In this document: in pieces, positions 15,226 to 24,665 of the stretch
How positions within the stretch are numbered: position 1 is the first letter of the stretch
How the letters are laid out: each line of letters starts with the position of its first letter
Assembly: GCA_018222965.1 (NCBI GenBank)
Contig: JAAEZH010000046.1
Span: forward strand, 1-41,040
DNA length: 41,040 nt
Source of the DNA: Bacteroidota bacterium
GTDB taxonomy: Bacteria; Bacteroidota; Bacteroidia; Chitinophagales; Saprospiraceae
Direction of reading: 5' to 3'
The notes under the pieces: generated by a model
The model's database searches: none
What the model was told of the DNA's origin: nothing
The model's input: only the letters and a program-made list of their open reading frames with translations
Program-made: the position numbers and the translations under genes

Positions 15226-18200
15226 ATGAACGCGCGTATGATTCGTTCTTTACTGTTCGGCTGGCTACTTATTTTATTCACTGCCCATCGTATTCAGGCA
15301 TCCCCTTCGGATTTGGCCTGTACGGCTCCCTCTGTGCTTAATGTATTGGATGTCTCTTCCACTTCAGCCTTGCTGGACTGGGTGCCTGCCGGAGATAACG
15401 ATAGCTGGGAATTGGCCGTTTTGCCTGTTGGTTCTCCACCACCGACAATGTCTACGCATGCAGCAGCCGTTGTACCTTTTAGTGCAGCAGCCCTAACACC
15501 AGGTACCCATTATACATTTTATGTCCGCGCTGTTTGCGGTGCGGAAATGAGCAGTTGGGTACAGGCACCGGCTACTTTTTACACCAATCTGGTCAATCCT
15601 TCGGCTTGTCAGCTGGAATTGGATATTCCCGATCCGGGATGTTTAGACCTGGGCATTGATATAAACGGAGTGCCTGCTTCCTCGATGGGTATTGATGTGG
15701 TTTTAGCTGAGGTTCGTGTTATTCTGTCTCACGAATGGACCGATGATGTGGAAATTAGTCTCGAAAATACAGCCGGAACCCTTGTTGCCCTGAGTATGGA
15801 CAACGGAGGCAGTGATGATAATTACGGCGACCCGGAAGACGGCAGCTGTCTGACTTATACCGCTTTTGTTTCGGATCAGCTGGCAGACAATTGTAATCAG
15901 CCAAATATCCAAAGCGCTTCAGCGCCTTTCATTGGCTCTTTTCTCCCGGAAAACAGCCTCGCGTATTTCAACGACGGCTCGGATCCCAATGGAGAATGGA
16001 CTATTCATGTTTGCGATGATGCCGGCACGGATATAGGGGTTCTCCAGTATGTCGAGTTGGTCTTTGAAAATCTGGTTTGTCCGGGACCAAGTACCGTACA
16101 ACTGGTTGACAGTGATTCTACCAGCCTTACCATAGACTGGTTGCCGGGATCCAATTGCAGCAGCAGCATCGTAGAATATGGCCCTGTTGGCTTTATGCCG
16201 GGAGATACCGAACTGCCCGGAGGAGGAACCGTTATCCTGAGTGGCTGTCCGCCATTCACGATAACCGACCTCAATCCGGATACTCCTTACGAAATCTATA
16301 TTCGGGAAGATTGTGGAGGGAATTACTCTCCCAATTCCTGTGTGTTGTTTGGTATGACCGATTGTTCTCCGCCAGCTTTTACCTTTAGTGAAGATGTGGA
16401 AGGAGTGGATATCTGCGGAGGCGTTTGCTCAACCACCTGTGGCCTGAATGGCAGTAGCTGGACAAACAGCCAGGCCGATGCTGTAGACTGGCTGGTCAAT
16501 AGCGGACCAACACCTACCACCAGCACGGGCCCATCTGATGATGTGAGTGGAGGAGGCCGCTATTTTTATTTGGAAGCCAGTGGTGGTTGCCCCAATGGCA
16601 GCGCCGCAGAACTGTATTCCCCTTGTCTCAGTATCGTGGCCGACCCACTGAGTACCTGTCATTTCTCTTTTTGGTACCATATGTATGGCACAGCAGTAAA
16701 CAGCCTGATGCTGGAAATCACAACCGATGAATGGGTGACCACAGATACCCTTTGGCAGCAGTTTGGCGATCAGGGGGATATGTGGATTCAGCAATTTATC
16801 GATTTGTCTGTATACGACGGACAGGAAGCTCAAATGCGGTTTACCGGCTTTGAAGGCGATAATGCACGTGGCGATATTGGCCTCGATGAATTAACTTTCT
16901 ACGGAAGTACCAATGAAGGACTCCCCTCCAATATTTACTATCTCGATAATGACAATGACGGCTATGGCAATACAGATGTATTTGTCATCCTTTGTGCTTC
17001 AAATGCACCAGCTGGTTTTGTGGATTTGCCGGGCGATTGTAATGATGATAATCCAACAATATATCCAAATCAGCCGGAGTCGCCCTGCGATGGGATCGAT
17101 CTAAATTGTAATGGAGATGGAGATGAATACGACCTGCCTCCTCCGGTCGTAAGCAACGATACCATTTGCAGTGGAGAGCTTGGTCTTGTAGAGGCAGTAC
17201 CCGGCTATTTTGGCCAAATAAGTTGGTATGATGCTCCAAGCGGTGGCAATTTGCTCCATGTTGGCAACTCTTATGTGCCGATTCCGCCACCGGATATTAT
17301 GGGGAACACTCCCCAAACCTTTAGCTATTATGCGGAAGAAGAAAACTTTTTGGGCTGTCTGAGTACTGTCCGGGCAGAAGCTGTGATCTATGTGCGTCCC
17401 AAACCCGACCTCTTTATCCCTGACGATCAGTTTGCTCCCGAATGTGCCGGGGAAGAAGTAGATCTAAGTCAATGGGTCGTTCAGGACTTAAATAATACCG
17501 GTATTTCTCTGAGTTATCACAGCAGCCTTCCGGCGAATGCGGACAATGTCATTGATCCGCCGCTGGTCGTTCCTGCCGCTGATACCTGGTACTATGTATT
17601 GGGTGTTTCAGATGAAGGTTGTACGGATGTCGACAGTATTTTGGTCGAAACAGCCCCCAGTCCGATTGCTGAAATTACGGGTCCGGAAGAGATATGCCTG
17701 CTGGAAGAGGCCTTGCTTCAGGTGGTTGATGCCGGGAGTGGTGTTCAGCCTTTCCAATACCTCTGGAGCAATGCGACGGCCCAGACCTCTGTGGGGGTAA
17801 CCGGATTTGGTCCGGTGGGAACCGAGCAGGATTACAGTGTGACCATTACGGCAGCCAATGGCTGTGTCAGTACGGATTCAATTACGGTAACCACGATCTC
17901 CAGTTTTGCAGGTATCGCTGTAAATGTTTCCGATGTAAGCATTTGCGGAGGGACGGATGGCAGTATTCTGGTTAGTCCGTCTGGTGGTGTGCCTCCTTTT
18001 ACTTACTCCTGGTCTGGAACTTCTTCGGGTAGTGTAAACGGGCAAAATGGCAATTTTCTACTTGAAGACCTACAACAGGGAGCCTACTCCGTTACGGTTG
18101 TCGACAGCTCCCCGGCGGCTTGTCCGTTTGTGCTTCCCAACTTGATCGTTGATGGTCCTTTGGCAAGTGTAAGTATTGTTTCCGTTACCAATGCCGATTG

Positions 18201-21200
18201 TTATGCGCAAGCTGACGGCTGTATTGAGATCGAAGTCGATGGAACCGACCCGGATATCCTTTGGAGTACGGGCGATACCACCGAATTGGTTTGCGACCTG
18301 CCGGCCGGTTTTTACAATGTAACGGTGACAGATGGTGCTTGTGAATCGGTCATAACAGATATTGAGGTTACGCAGCCGGATAGTTTGTTTGGCAAAGTAT
18401 CCCAGGTGGTGGATGTAAGTTGTAATGGCTTTTCTGATGGTGCAGTATTTATAGTGGTATCCGGCGGACAGCCGCCATATACTTATGAATGGTCTGATGG
18501 TTCTTCCGATCCACAGTTGCAGGATGTGCCTTCCGGCGAATATTATGCCACAGTAACCGATGCTAATGGATGTATTTGGGAAGGCGGTCCGTTTGAAATT
18601 AGCGAGCCGGACGCCCTTGTTCTCCAATCCGCTGTTGAGCAGGTGGACTGCAATGATGCCGGCAACGGACGTATAGAAGTAATAGCGACCGGCGGCACAG
18701 CACCCTACAGTTATTTTTGGAGCAATGGCGGTAATGCACCTTTTATCGAGTTTTTGGAACCGGGTACTTATGAAGTTACCGTGCTTGATTTCCGTTCCTG
18801 CAGCATAACGGAGTCCTTTGAAATAACAGAACCTACTCCGCTGGCGATTGGGCCGCTGGAACCAATAAATGCCAGTTGTTTTGGGTTGGATGATGGCTCT
18901 ATGCTTGCTCAGGCATTCGGCGGAAGCCCACCCTATGATTATGCCTGGAGCAACGGAGATACAACGGCCCTGGCCGATAGCCTTGGCGTCGGATTCTATA
19001 CATTGACTATTACCGATTCTCTGGATTGTGTGATAATCTACGATAGCCTGGAGATAACAGCTCCTGAAGCAATCGATCTTGGATTTAATTTAGACAGCAC
19101 AAGTTGTCTGGGGGTAGCAGACGGGATTGCTGAAGCAGCAATTATCACCGGGACCCCGCCACTGGCCTATGCCTGGAGCAATGGAGATACCGGGGCTGTT
19201 GCCGACAGCCTGGATCAGGGCGTTTATACCCTCACGGTTACGGACGGGGCCGGATGTATTGATACTTTCAGTGTGGAGGTGGGGGCGCAGCAGCCACTTG
19301 TGTCTACCATCAGTTCGCTGGATCCAAATTGTTATGAAGGCGATAACGGGGCCATTTTTACGACCATTATGGGAGGGGATCCGCAATACACTTATGCCTG
19401 GAATAATGGACTTGACAGCCCGGACATCCAGGATTTGGCAGCCGGGGCTTATGTCCTGACGGTCACCGATGAAGATGGCTGTTTTATGGTTACGGATACT
19501 ATCTTTCTGGAAAACCCGCCAGAAATCATCGTTGAAATTGATGCCATAGATAGTATTCTTTGTGCAGGGGATTCCAGCGGTGCCATTTATGTGACAGCTA
19601 GCGGAGGCGGAGAGAATTTCCAATACAATTGGAGCAATGAAGAAATTACCGACGATATTCTGAATCTGCCAGCCGGAACTTATAGTTTGACAGTCGTAGA
19701 CGGACTCAATTGCTCGTTTGCGCCTCCTTCCATTGTGTTGGGGAGTCCCGATCCTTTGGAAGTGGATGTGATCAACCTGGATGATCAGGTGGATTGTTTG
19801 GGCAACACGGTGGATACGGTCTATCTGGATGTGACCGGTGGAATGCCTCCCTATCAATTTGCCTGGAGCGATGGCTCCGATCTGCCTTATCTGGCTGATA
19901 TGGATCCCGGCGAATATACGGTGACCATTACCGATCAGAATGCCTGTATGGTTATTGAGGAGGAGATAAAAATTCCGGAGCCGATCATTCCACTAAAGCT
20001 CTCTCAAAACCTGGACCTGTTGACCGTGGAAGATTGTGATTATTCCGGAGGTACCAGTCAGTTGCAAGTGCTTATCGAAGGGGATGGAGCTCCATACCAG
20101 TACAATTGGAGTTTTGGAGGCAATGGAACCCTCAACTCCGATACACTCAATGCGCCGGCGCTCAATCCAGGTTATTATGCCCTCACGGTAACAGATGGGA
20201 ACGGCTGTGTTTCAGAAATTGATTCGCTGTTGGTTACTGATTTTGATGGTTTAAGCCTGAGTGTATTGCCCAATAACATACATCCGGTGAGTTGTTATGG
20301 CGGCTCGGATGGTTGGATAAACCTGTTTTCGGGCGGAGGCGTACCCCCTTATGAATATGTCTGGACCAATTTAGAGGGAGATACGGTATCCCTGGAGGAA
20401 GATGCCATGGGTTTGCCTTTCGGCGAATATCAGATTGAGATGATTGACTTCAATGAGTGCAGCATTGTTCTGGGAGGGCTGCTTGTTAATCAGCCTGCCG
20501 ATTCTCTGGATCTGGATTTTAGTGTGATCAATAATTTCTGTTATGGGTACAATAATGGAGTGATCGATATAAGTGTAACGGGTGGTACGAGTCCGTATCA
20601 CTATGCCTGGAGCAATGGAGATATGGAAGAAGATATAAACGGGCTGCCTTCAGATTATTATTCGGTTACGGTTACAGACAACCGGGATTGCATCTTTGTA
20701 GAAGATTCCATTTTTATTTCCCAACCATTAGACTCCATTGAGATTGATACGGTCATTGTGAGTAATGTCAGTTGTTTTGGGGATGGAGACGGAATGATCG
20801 ATCTCCAACTTGTAGGAGCGAATGGCCCTTACTCTTTCTTCTGGAACAACAATAAGTTTACGGAAGATATCTCCGATTTGAGTCCGGGATTTTATTACTG
20901 TACGATTGTAGATATTTCCGGATGCCAGATGATGACAGATACCTTTGAGATCAGCCAGCCACCACAGTTGTTGCTGAATATGAGTTCGACCGATGAGAAT
21001 GCGGGTGAGCAGGACGGGACAGCCACGGCTGATGCCAGTGGGGGTGTTCCGCCATTGACCTTTGAATGGAACACGCTGGATACCACTGCCACGATTGATT
21101 CGCTGGAAAGCGGATTCTATCAGGTATTGGTTACAGACAGTCTGGGCTGTATGATAGATGGTGTTGTTTTCGTCGATCTGAATGACAGCGTGGATGCCGT

Positions 21201-21468
21201 GACCGAGTATCTCACTGAGGTTCAGTATTCTTTGTATCCCAATCCGACTTCCGGAGAATTGTGGGTGGAATTGGTGTTGCCCGACAGCCGGGAACTGACA
21301 CTTGAAATAACGGATGTTCTGGGACGCAAGCTGATGGATACCGAAGCGATGAAATCCAAACGCCTCAATCGGCTTATCTCTGTTGAATCCCTTCCTGCCG
21401 GGCTGTATTATATCCGCGTGACCATTACCGACCGGGGAAGCTTGCTACTGCCATTTGTAAAGGGATAG
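15226..21468 (+). CDS. Giant T9SS-exported SprB-repeat surface protein
   Basis: This 2080-residue protein has a signal peptide (about 1-29). Domains in order: a fibronectin-III-like domain (30-121), a proprotein-convertase P-like domain (125-285, with WTDDVEISLENTAGT and DPNGEWTIHVCD), a second FN3 (286-382), a MAM-like domain (385-565), a calcium/metal-binding-type stretch (570-635, YYLDNDNDGYGN, GDCNDDNPTIYP), Ig-like segments (640-890), about 14 SprB-type repeats (900-1985; core GGxPPYxYxWSNG ... GxYxLTVTDxxGC) and a T9SS type A sorting domain (about 1998-2080, YSLYPNPTSGELWVEL ... LPAGLYYIRVT). SprB is the gliding adhesin of Flavobacterium johnsoniae. No enzymatic domain is seen. The protein is most likely an outer-surface adhesin, secreted by the T9SS and perhaps moved by a gliding machine. 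An ATG 12 bases downstream (15238) is an alternative start. Confidence 0.9.
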   Translation: MNARMIRSLLFGWLLILFTAHRIQASPSDLACTAPSVLNVLDVSSTSALLDWVPAGDNDSWELAVLPVGSPPPTMSTHAAAVVPFSAAALTPGTHYTFYVRAVCGAEMSSWVQAPATFYTNLVNPSACQLELDIPDPGCLDLGIDINGVPASSMGIDVVLAEVRVILSHEWTDDVEISLENTAGTLVALSMDNGGSDDNYGDPEDGSCLTYTAFVSDQLADNCNQPNIQSASAPFIGSFLPENSLAYFNDGSDPNGEWTIHVCDDAGTDIGVLQYVELVFENLVCPGPSTVQLVDSDSTSLTIDWLPGSNCSSSIVEYGPVGFMPGDTELPGGGTVILSGCPPFTITDLNPDTPYEIYIREDCGGNYSPNSCVLFGMTDCSPPAFTFSEDVEGVDICGGVCSTTCGLNGSSWTNSQADAVDWLVNSGPTPTTSTGPSDDVSGGGRYFYLEASGGCPNGSAAELYSPCLSIVADPLSTCHFSFWYHMYGTAVNSLMLEITTDEWVTTDTLWQQFGDQGDMWIQQFIDLSVYDGQEAQMRFTGFEGDNARGDIGLDELTFYGSTNEGLPSNIYYLDNDNDGYGNTDVFVILCASNAPAGFVDLPGDCNDDNPTIYPNQPESPCDGIDLNCNGDGDEYDLPPPVVSNDTICSGELGLVEAVPGYFGQISWYDAPSGGNLLHVGNSYVPIPPPDIMGNTPQTFSYYAEEENFLGCLSTVRAEAVIYVRPKPDLFIPDDQFAPECAGEEVDLSQWVVQDLNNTGISLSYHSSLPANADNVIDPPLVVPAADTWYYVLGVSDEGCTDVDSILVETAPSPIAEITGPEEICLLEEALLQVVDAGSGVQPFQYLWSNATAQTSVGVTGFGPVGTEQDYSVTITAANGCVSTDSITVTTISSFAGIAVNVSDVSICGGTDGSILVSPSGGVPPFTYSWSGTSSGSVNGQNGNFLLEDLQQGAYSVTVVDSSPAACPFVLPNLIVDGPLASVSIVSVTNADCYAQADGCIEIEVDGTDPDILWSTGDTTELVCDLPAGFYNVTVTDGACESVITDIEVTQPDSLFGKVSQVVDVSCNGFSDGAVFIVVSGGQPPYTYEWSDGSSDPQLQDVPSGEYYATVTDANGCIWEGGPFEISEPDALVLQSAVEQVDCNDAGNGRIEVIATGGTAPYSYFWSNGGNAPFIEFLEPGTYEVTVLDFRSCSITESFEITEPTPLAIGPLEPINASCFGLDDGSMLAQAFGGSPPYDYAWSNGDTTALADSLGVGFYTLTITDSLDCVIIYDSLEITAPEAIDLGFNLDSTSCLGVADGIAEAAIITGTPPLAYAWSNGDTGAVADSLDQGVYTLTVTDGAGCIDTFSVEVGAQQPLVSTISSLDPNCYEGDNGAIFTTIMGGDPQYTYAWNNGLDSPDIQDLAAGAYVLTVTDEDGCFMVTDTIFLENPPEIIVEIDAIDSILCAGDSSGAIYVTASGGGENFQYNWSNEEITDDILNLPAGTYSLTVVDGLNCSFAPPSIVLGSPDPLEVDVINLDDQVDCLGNTVDTVYLDVTGGMPPYQFAWSDGSDLPYLADMDPGEYTVTITDQNACMVIEEEIKIPEPIIPLKLSQNLDLLTVEDCDYSGGTSQLQVLIEGDGAPYQYNWSFGGNGTLNSDTLNAPALNPGYYALTVTDGNGCVSEIDSLLVTDFDGLSLSVLPNNIHPVSCYGGSDGWINLFSGGGVPPYEYVWTNLEGDTVSLEEDAMGLPFGEYQIEMIDFNECSIVLGGLLVNQPADSLDLDFSVINNFCYGYNNGVIDISVTGGTSPYHYAWSNGDMEEDINGLPSDYYSVTVTDNRDCIFVEDSIFISQPLDSIEIDTVIVSNVSCFGDGDGMIDLQLVGANGPYSFFWNNNKFTEDISDLSPGFYYCTIVDISGCQMMTDTFEISQPPQLLLNMSSTDENAGEQDGTATADASGGVPPLTFEWNTLDTTATIDSLESGFYQVLVTDSLGCMIDGVVFVDLNDSVDAVTEYLTEVQYSLYPNPTSGELWVELVLPDSRELTLEITDVLGRKLMDTEAMKSKRLNRLISVESLPAGLYYIRVTITDRGSLLLPFVKG

Positions 21469-21544
21469 ACTTTGCTTTTTGAATTGTTATCAGAAAAAAA
21501 CAACACCTGCCGAACTATTTGTTGAATAGCCCTGTTTCTTAATT

Positions 21545-21579
21545 GCGACATTTTTCATAAATTTAACGACAAAAGTCGC
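21545..21579. promoter_or_regulatory. Candidate autoregulatory operator of the toxin-antitoxin operon
   Basis: GCGAC (21545-21549) followed by a T-run faces an A-run and GTCGC (21575-21579), and a third element, CGAC, is at 21567-21570. The dyad ends five bases before the antitoxin ATG. Antitoxins of this class usually bind palindromes in their own promoter, so this is a plausible site, by inference only. Confidence 0.45.
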
Positions 21580-21583
21580 GTAC

Positions 21584-22012
21584 ATGGGAAAAACAACGAA
21601 AGCAAGCATTAGTGGCGGCATACCACAGGACATATTTGAGAAACCGCTTGATCTGATCTCTTTGACCAGAAGGGGAATACCATATCCTGAATTTGAGAAA
21701 ATTTTGGAATATGCTCCTTTTAGTCTGCAGGACTGGTCTGGCTTTCTGCATTTATCGAAACGTACGCTGGAGCGATACCGCAAGGAAAAGCGGGTATTTG
21801 ATCCCTTGCATACGGAGCGAATTTTGCGGATAGTACAGGTCATGCAAAAAGGGATTGACGTATTCGGGAAGGCAAGCTATTTCGAGTCCTGGATGGGTAG
21901 TCGCAACCTGGCCCTTGGCGGGGTGAGTCCTACAGAGTTACTCGATAGCACCTTCGGTATTGAGTTACTAAAGGACGAACTGACCCGCATAGAGCGCGGG
22001 GTATTGGCATGA
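21584..22012 (+). CDS. Xre/MbcA/ParS-type antitoxin (DUF2384)
   Basis: This 142-residue protein has a helix-turn-helix-like N-terminal half (about 30-75, including FEKILEYAPFSLQDWSGFLH and SKRTLERYR) and the DUF2384 C-terminal half (about 85-138, with VFGKASYFESWM, ALGGVSPTELLDS and TFGIELLKDEL). The GG.SP.ELL motif is the signature of the Xre-RES antitoxin family. It should bind and cap the RES toxin encoded next and repress the shared promoter. Its TGA stop overlaps the toxin start by four bases (ATGA), the typical order for this family. A dyad just upstream could be the operator. Antitoxin identity is confident. Confidence 0.92.
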   Translation: MGKTTKASISGGIPQDIFEKPLDLISLTRRGIPYPEFEKILEYAPFSLQDWSGFLHLSKRTLERYRKEKRVFDPLHTERILRIVQVMQKGIDVFGKASYFESWMGSRNLALGGVSPTELLDSTFGIELLKDELTRIERGVLA

Positions 22013-22470
22013 TAGTATTTCGCTTGTGTAAATCCATGTTTAAGGATGACCTCTCCGGACGGGGAGCTGAGATAACCGGTGGTCGATGGAACAGACGGGG
22101 CAACCCCATGCTGTATACTGCCGAAAACCGGGCTTTGTGTACGGCAGAGATTGCGGTACATACGCCTTTGGGGATTATTCCACAAGATTACATGCTGTTG
22201 TCTATAGAGGTGCCCGATGAGCTCAATATTCTCGAATACGCTCCCGATACCTTACCGGAAGATTGGCGACTCTTTCCACACCCCATTTCCACCAAACGGC
22301 TAGGAGATCAGTTTTTAAGCGAAAGACATGCTGCGATTATGCGTGTACCTTCAGCGATAGTAGGAGGGGAGTTTAATATACTGGTCAATCCCTTACATCC
22401 ACAATCCGAAAAGATCAAACTCGTTGACGTAGAACCTTTTGTATTTGATAAAAGGCTTTTTGTGCGTTGA
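22009..22470 (+). CDS. RES-domain toxin (NAD+-degrading family)
   Basis: This 153-residue protein is a complete RES domain, named after conserved Arg, Glu and Ser. These appear as Arg26 in GGRWNRRGNPMLYTAE, Glu47 in CTAEIAVH and Ser115 in RVPSAIVGGEFNILVNP, so the active site looks intact. Characterised relatives (MbcT and others) destroy cellular NAD+ by hydrolysis or phosphorolysis and stop growth unless bound by the antitoxin. It overlaps the antitoxin gene by four bases. It is followed ten bases later by a perfect 29-bp inverted repeat that may end the transcript. Exact chemistry (NADase or phosphorylase) cannot be told from the sequence. Confidence 0.93.
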   Translation: MIVFRLCKSMFKDDLSGRGAEITGGRWNRRGNPMLYTAENRALCTAEIAVHTPLGIIPQDYMLLSIEVPDELNILEYAPDTLPEDWRLFPHPISTKRLGDQFLSERHAAIMRVPSAIVGGEFNILVNPLHPQSEKIKLVDVEPFVFDKRLFVR

Positions 22471-22479
22471 GTTTTTTTG

Positions 22480-22540
22480 GACCTGTCAGGTTGCCGACCC
22501 GTCAGGTCGCCGACCTGACGGGTCGGCAACCTGACAGGTC
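22480..22540. repeat. Perfect 29-bp inverted repeat with 3-base loop
   Basis: Bases 22480-22508 and 22512-22540 are exact reverse complements around the loop GCC. Each arm itself contains two related units of the form GACCYGTCAGGT, so the element is built from four 12-16-bp modules. It lies between the convergent toxin and OmpA-like genes. On the plus strand it is followed by GGAATTTTTC, so it could serve as a terminator. The modular design looks more like a REP/mini-satellite hairpin element than an ordinary terminator. Confidence 0.9.
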
Positions 22541-22554
22541 GGAATTTTTCGGGT

Positions 22555-24525
22555 TTACTCCAGAATAGTAAAAGTCGTTCGCCGGTTTTCCTGGTGCTCT
22601 TCCTCGGTACAGCGAGAACAGGCACAATCTACTGCCGGTACTTCCTCTCCAAATCCTCTTGCTGCCAAACGTTCCCGATCGACTCCCTGCTGAATGAGGT
22701 ACTCCACAGCAGATTGAGCGCGCTTTAGGGACAGATCGGCATTGTAACGCGAGGGGCCCCGACAATCGGTATGCGATGCCAGCTGGATAATCAGGTCGGG
22801 ATTTAACTGCATGTCGCGTGCCAGCTGATTGAGGGTAGGCTCTGCATCCGGTCTGATCTCCCAGCGATCAAAATCGTAATAAATATTTTCGAGGGTGATT
22901 TCCTGATTGCGGAAGATCTTGTCGAGAACGATCTCCAATTCGTATTCCTGAATGGGATTCTCCGGGTCTTGTCCGATGCCTTCGGTGCTAAAGAATCCTT
23001 CCCGGCTGATATACCCGTCGTGACTGGCCAGGAAACGGTAATTTTTATCGTATTCCAGCTCGAGGCGGAAAGCATTTTCTTCGCTGGTTTTGGAAATGGT
23101 AAAAGATTCTTCCCCTTCCGGGAATACTTCCAGTACACTGCCTCCGAGCGGCTTGCGTCCCATTACCCGGCTGTTTGGATCATCCGGTACTTCGTAGATT
23201 TTTTCGAGGACGAAGACATCCAGGTAAAGGAGGTACTCTTCCGGTTCTATCACCACAGGTTCCGGTTCTTCCGGAATGCGCTTCTCGAAACGGTAAATAT
23301 CGTCGCCTCCCGAACCGTCTTTGCGAGAGGAGGTAAAATAACCTTCCTGCAAAATATCCGGGTCGTCGGTGGATTCGCTGAAGATCAGGCCAAAATCATC
23401 GGCCCCTGAATTGATAGGTGGCTTCATATTGACGGCCTTGGTCCAGTAATCACCATTGTATTTATAAGTCTTAAAAATATCGAGTCCGCCCATACCGGTA
23501 TGGCCGTTGCTGGCAAAGTAGAGGGTGTCTGCTACGATTTGGGGGAATTGCTCGTCAAATTCCGTGTTTACAGAACGACTCATCAAATCGGGTTCGCCCC
23601 AACCGTTTGCTGTTCGCTCTACCCGGTATATATCAAAACCGCCCCATCCATCGGGATGATCGCTGCTGAAATAAAGCGTATTGCCATTCGCCGAAAGGCT
23701 GGGATGGGTATAATTTACTTCATCCTGTACGAAAGGCAATACCACCGGCGCGGTCCATTGATTGCCCACGCGCTGGCTGACCATCAATTTGCAATAGTTG
23801 TCTTCGAAGACCTCATTGCTGAAGCAACGCGTAAAGAACATCTCCGTTTTATCGGTATTGAAAATGGCTGTTCCTTCGTTGTTGTCGGTATTTACCACCG
23901 GATCAAAAGGGGAAACATCTCCTGATTTTAGGTCCACGATAAATAAATCAGAGAAGGATTGGCCGGTCCAGAGGTAAGTGTCTTCTCCGGTCGCTGAGCT
24001 GCGGTCTGAAGTGATCACCAGTTGGTCTTTTTCCCAGAGGGCAGGAGCGTATTCAGCCCGGCTGCTGTTGAAGGGCAGGGGAGTGGTGACATATTCTTTG
24101 GCCGGGTTTTTCAGCCATTCAATTGCCTGCTCACAGGATTCTATTTCCCGGCGGAATTCATAAATACTGCCGATTTCCAAACCCAACTCCCGAAAGGCCT
24201 GAATGGCATCCTCGTAATCCTGGTTTCGTTTGAGGGCGTAAGCATATCCGCGGAGCGCTTCTATGCCGTAGGCATTATCATAGGCGATTCGGTACCAGCG
24301 AGCTGCTTCCGGATCATTGCCGATCTCTTCATAGGAACTGCCTATCAGAAAGGCGACCTTCCCTTTTTCGAGGCGGGTTTTTTCTTTTTCGTACTCTTTC
24401 TCGAGCATGGGAATGGCCTCGTAAAACTGGTGCCGCTCATAAGCGGTTCGTCCGTCCCGAATCTTTTGAGTGTAAGTACACCCGGCAATCAGGGTAAAAA
24501 GAAGCAGATAGAATGTCCAGCGCAT
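22555..24525 (-). CDS. PorE-like TPR/beta-propeller/OmpA lipoprotein
   Basis: This 656-residue lipoprotein (lipobox LIAGC, Cys16) has four parts: TPR-type helices (about 20-135), a PD40/WD40 beta-propeller (about 140-430; blades such as SANGNTLYFSSDHPDGWGGFD), a carboxypeptidase-regulatory-like beta sandwich (about 445-525) and an OmpA C-terminal peptidoglycan-binding domain (about 540-656; SHTDCRG ... NADLSLKRAQSAVEYL, with the Asp and Arg that contact peptidoglycan). This order is that of PorE, the T9SS lipoprotein proposed to link the machine to the cell wall. Bacteroidota carry paralogues of the same layout, so orthology is not certain. A C-terminal CACSRC motif adds a possible extra disulfide. 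It is transcribed away from secDF's terminator. Confidence 0.8.
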   Translation of the reverse strand: MRWTFYLLLFTLIAGCTYTQKIRDGRTAYERHQFYEAIPMLEKEYEKEKTRLEKGKVAFLIGSSYEEIGNDPEAARWYRIAYDNAYGIEALRGYAYALKRNQDYEDAIQAFRELGLEIGSIYEFRREIESCEQAIEWLKNPAKEYVTTPLPFNSSRAEYAPALWEKDQLVITSDRSSATGEDTYLWTGQSFSDLFIVDLKSGDVSPFDPVVNTDNNEGTAIFNTDKTEMFFTRCFSNEVFEDNYCKLMVSQRVGNQWTAPVVLPFVQDEVNYTHPSLSANGNTLYFSSDHPDGWGGFDIYRVERTANGWGEPDLMSRSVNTEFDEQFPQIVADTLYFASNGHTGMGGLDIFKTYKYNGDYWTKAVNMKPPINSGADDFGLIFSESTDDPDILQEGYFTSSRKDGSGGDDIYRFEKRIPEEPEPVVIEPEEYLLYLDVFVLEKIYEVPDDPNSRVMGRKPLGGSVLEVFPEGEESFTISKTSEENAFRLELEYDKNYRFLASHDGYISREGFFSTEGIGQDPENPIQEYELEIVLDKIFRNQEITLENIYYDFDRWEIRPDAEPTLNQLARDMQLNPDLIIQLASHTDCRGPSRYNADLSLKRAQSAVEYLIQQGVDRERLAARGFGEEVPAVDCACSRCTEEEHQENRRTTFTILE

Positions 24526-24604
24526 AAACAGCCATTTGGTGAAAGTCTGAAAATTTAACGCCCCAGTTCCGGCTTTGTTGTTGCCGATTTGTACTTCGGA
24601 TGAC

Positions 24605-24644
24605 GCAAAAAGAAAAGGGCCATTCCCAAACAGGAATGGCCCTT
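24605..24644 (-). terminator. secDF terminator
   Basis: On the minus strand AAGGGCCATTCC-TGTTTG-GGAATGGCCCTT is a perfect 12-bp stem followed by TTCTTTTT. It lies 22 bases after the secDF stop and is a strong rho-independent terminator. Confidence 0.92.
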
Positions 24645-24665
24645 AATATTTACAGAAGGCTGTTC

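Noticed and set aside
19090-19857. 255-codon minus-strand frame opposite the SprB repeats
   Set aside because: The repeats produce long antisense frames. The sequence is His/Ile-rich and repeats in step with the sense repeats.
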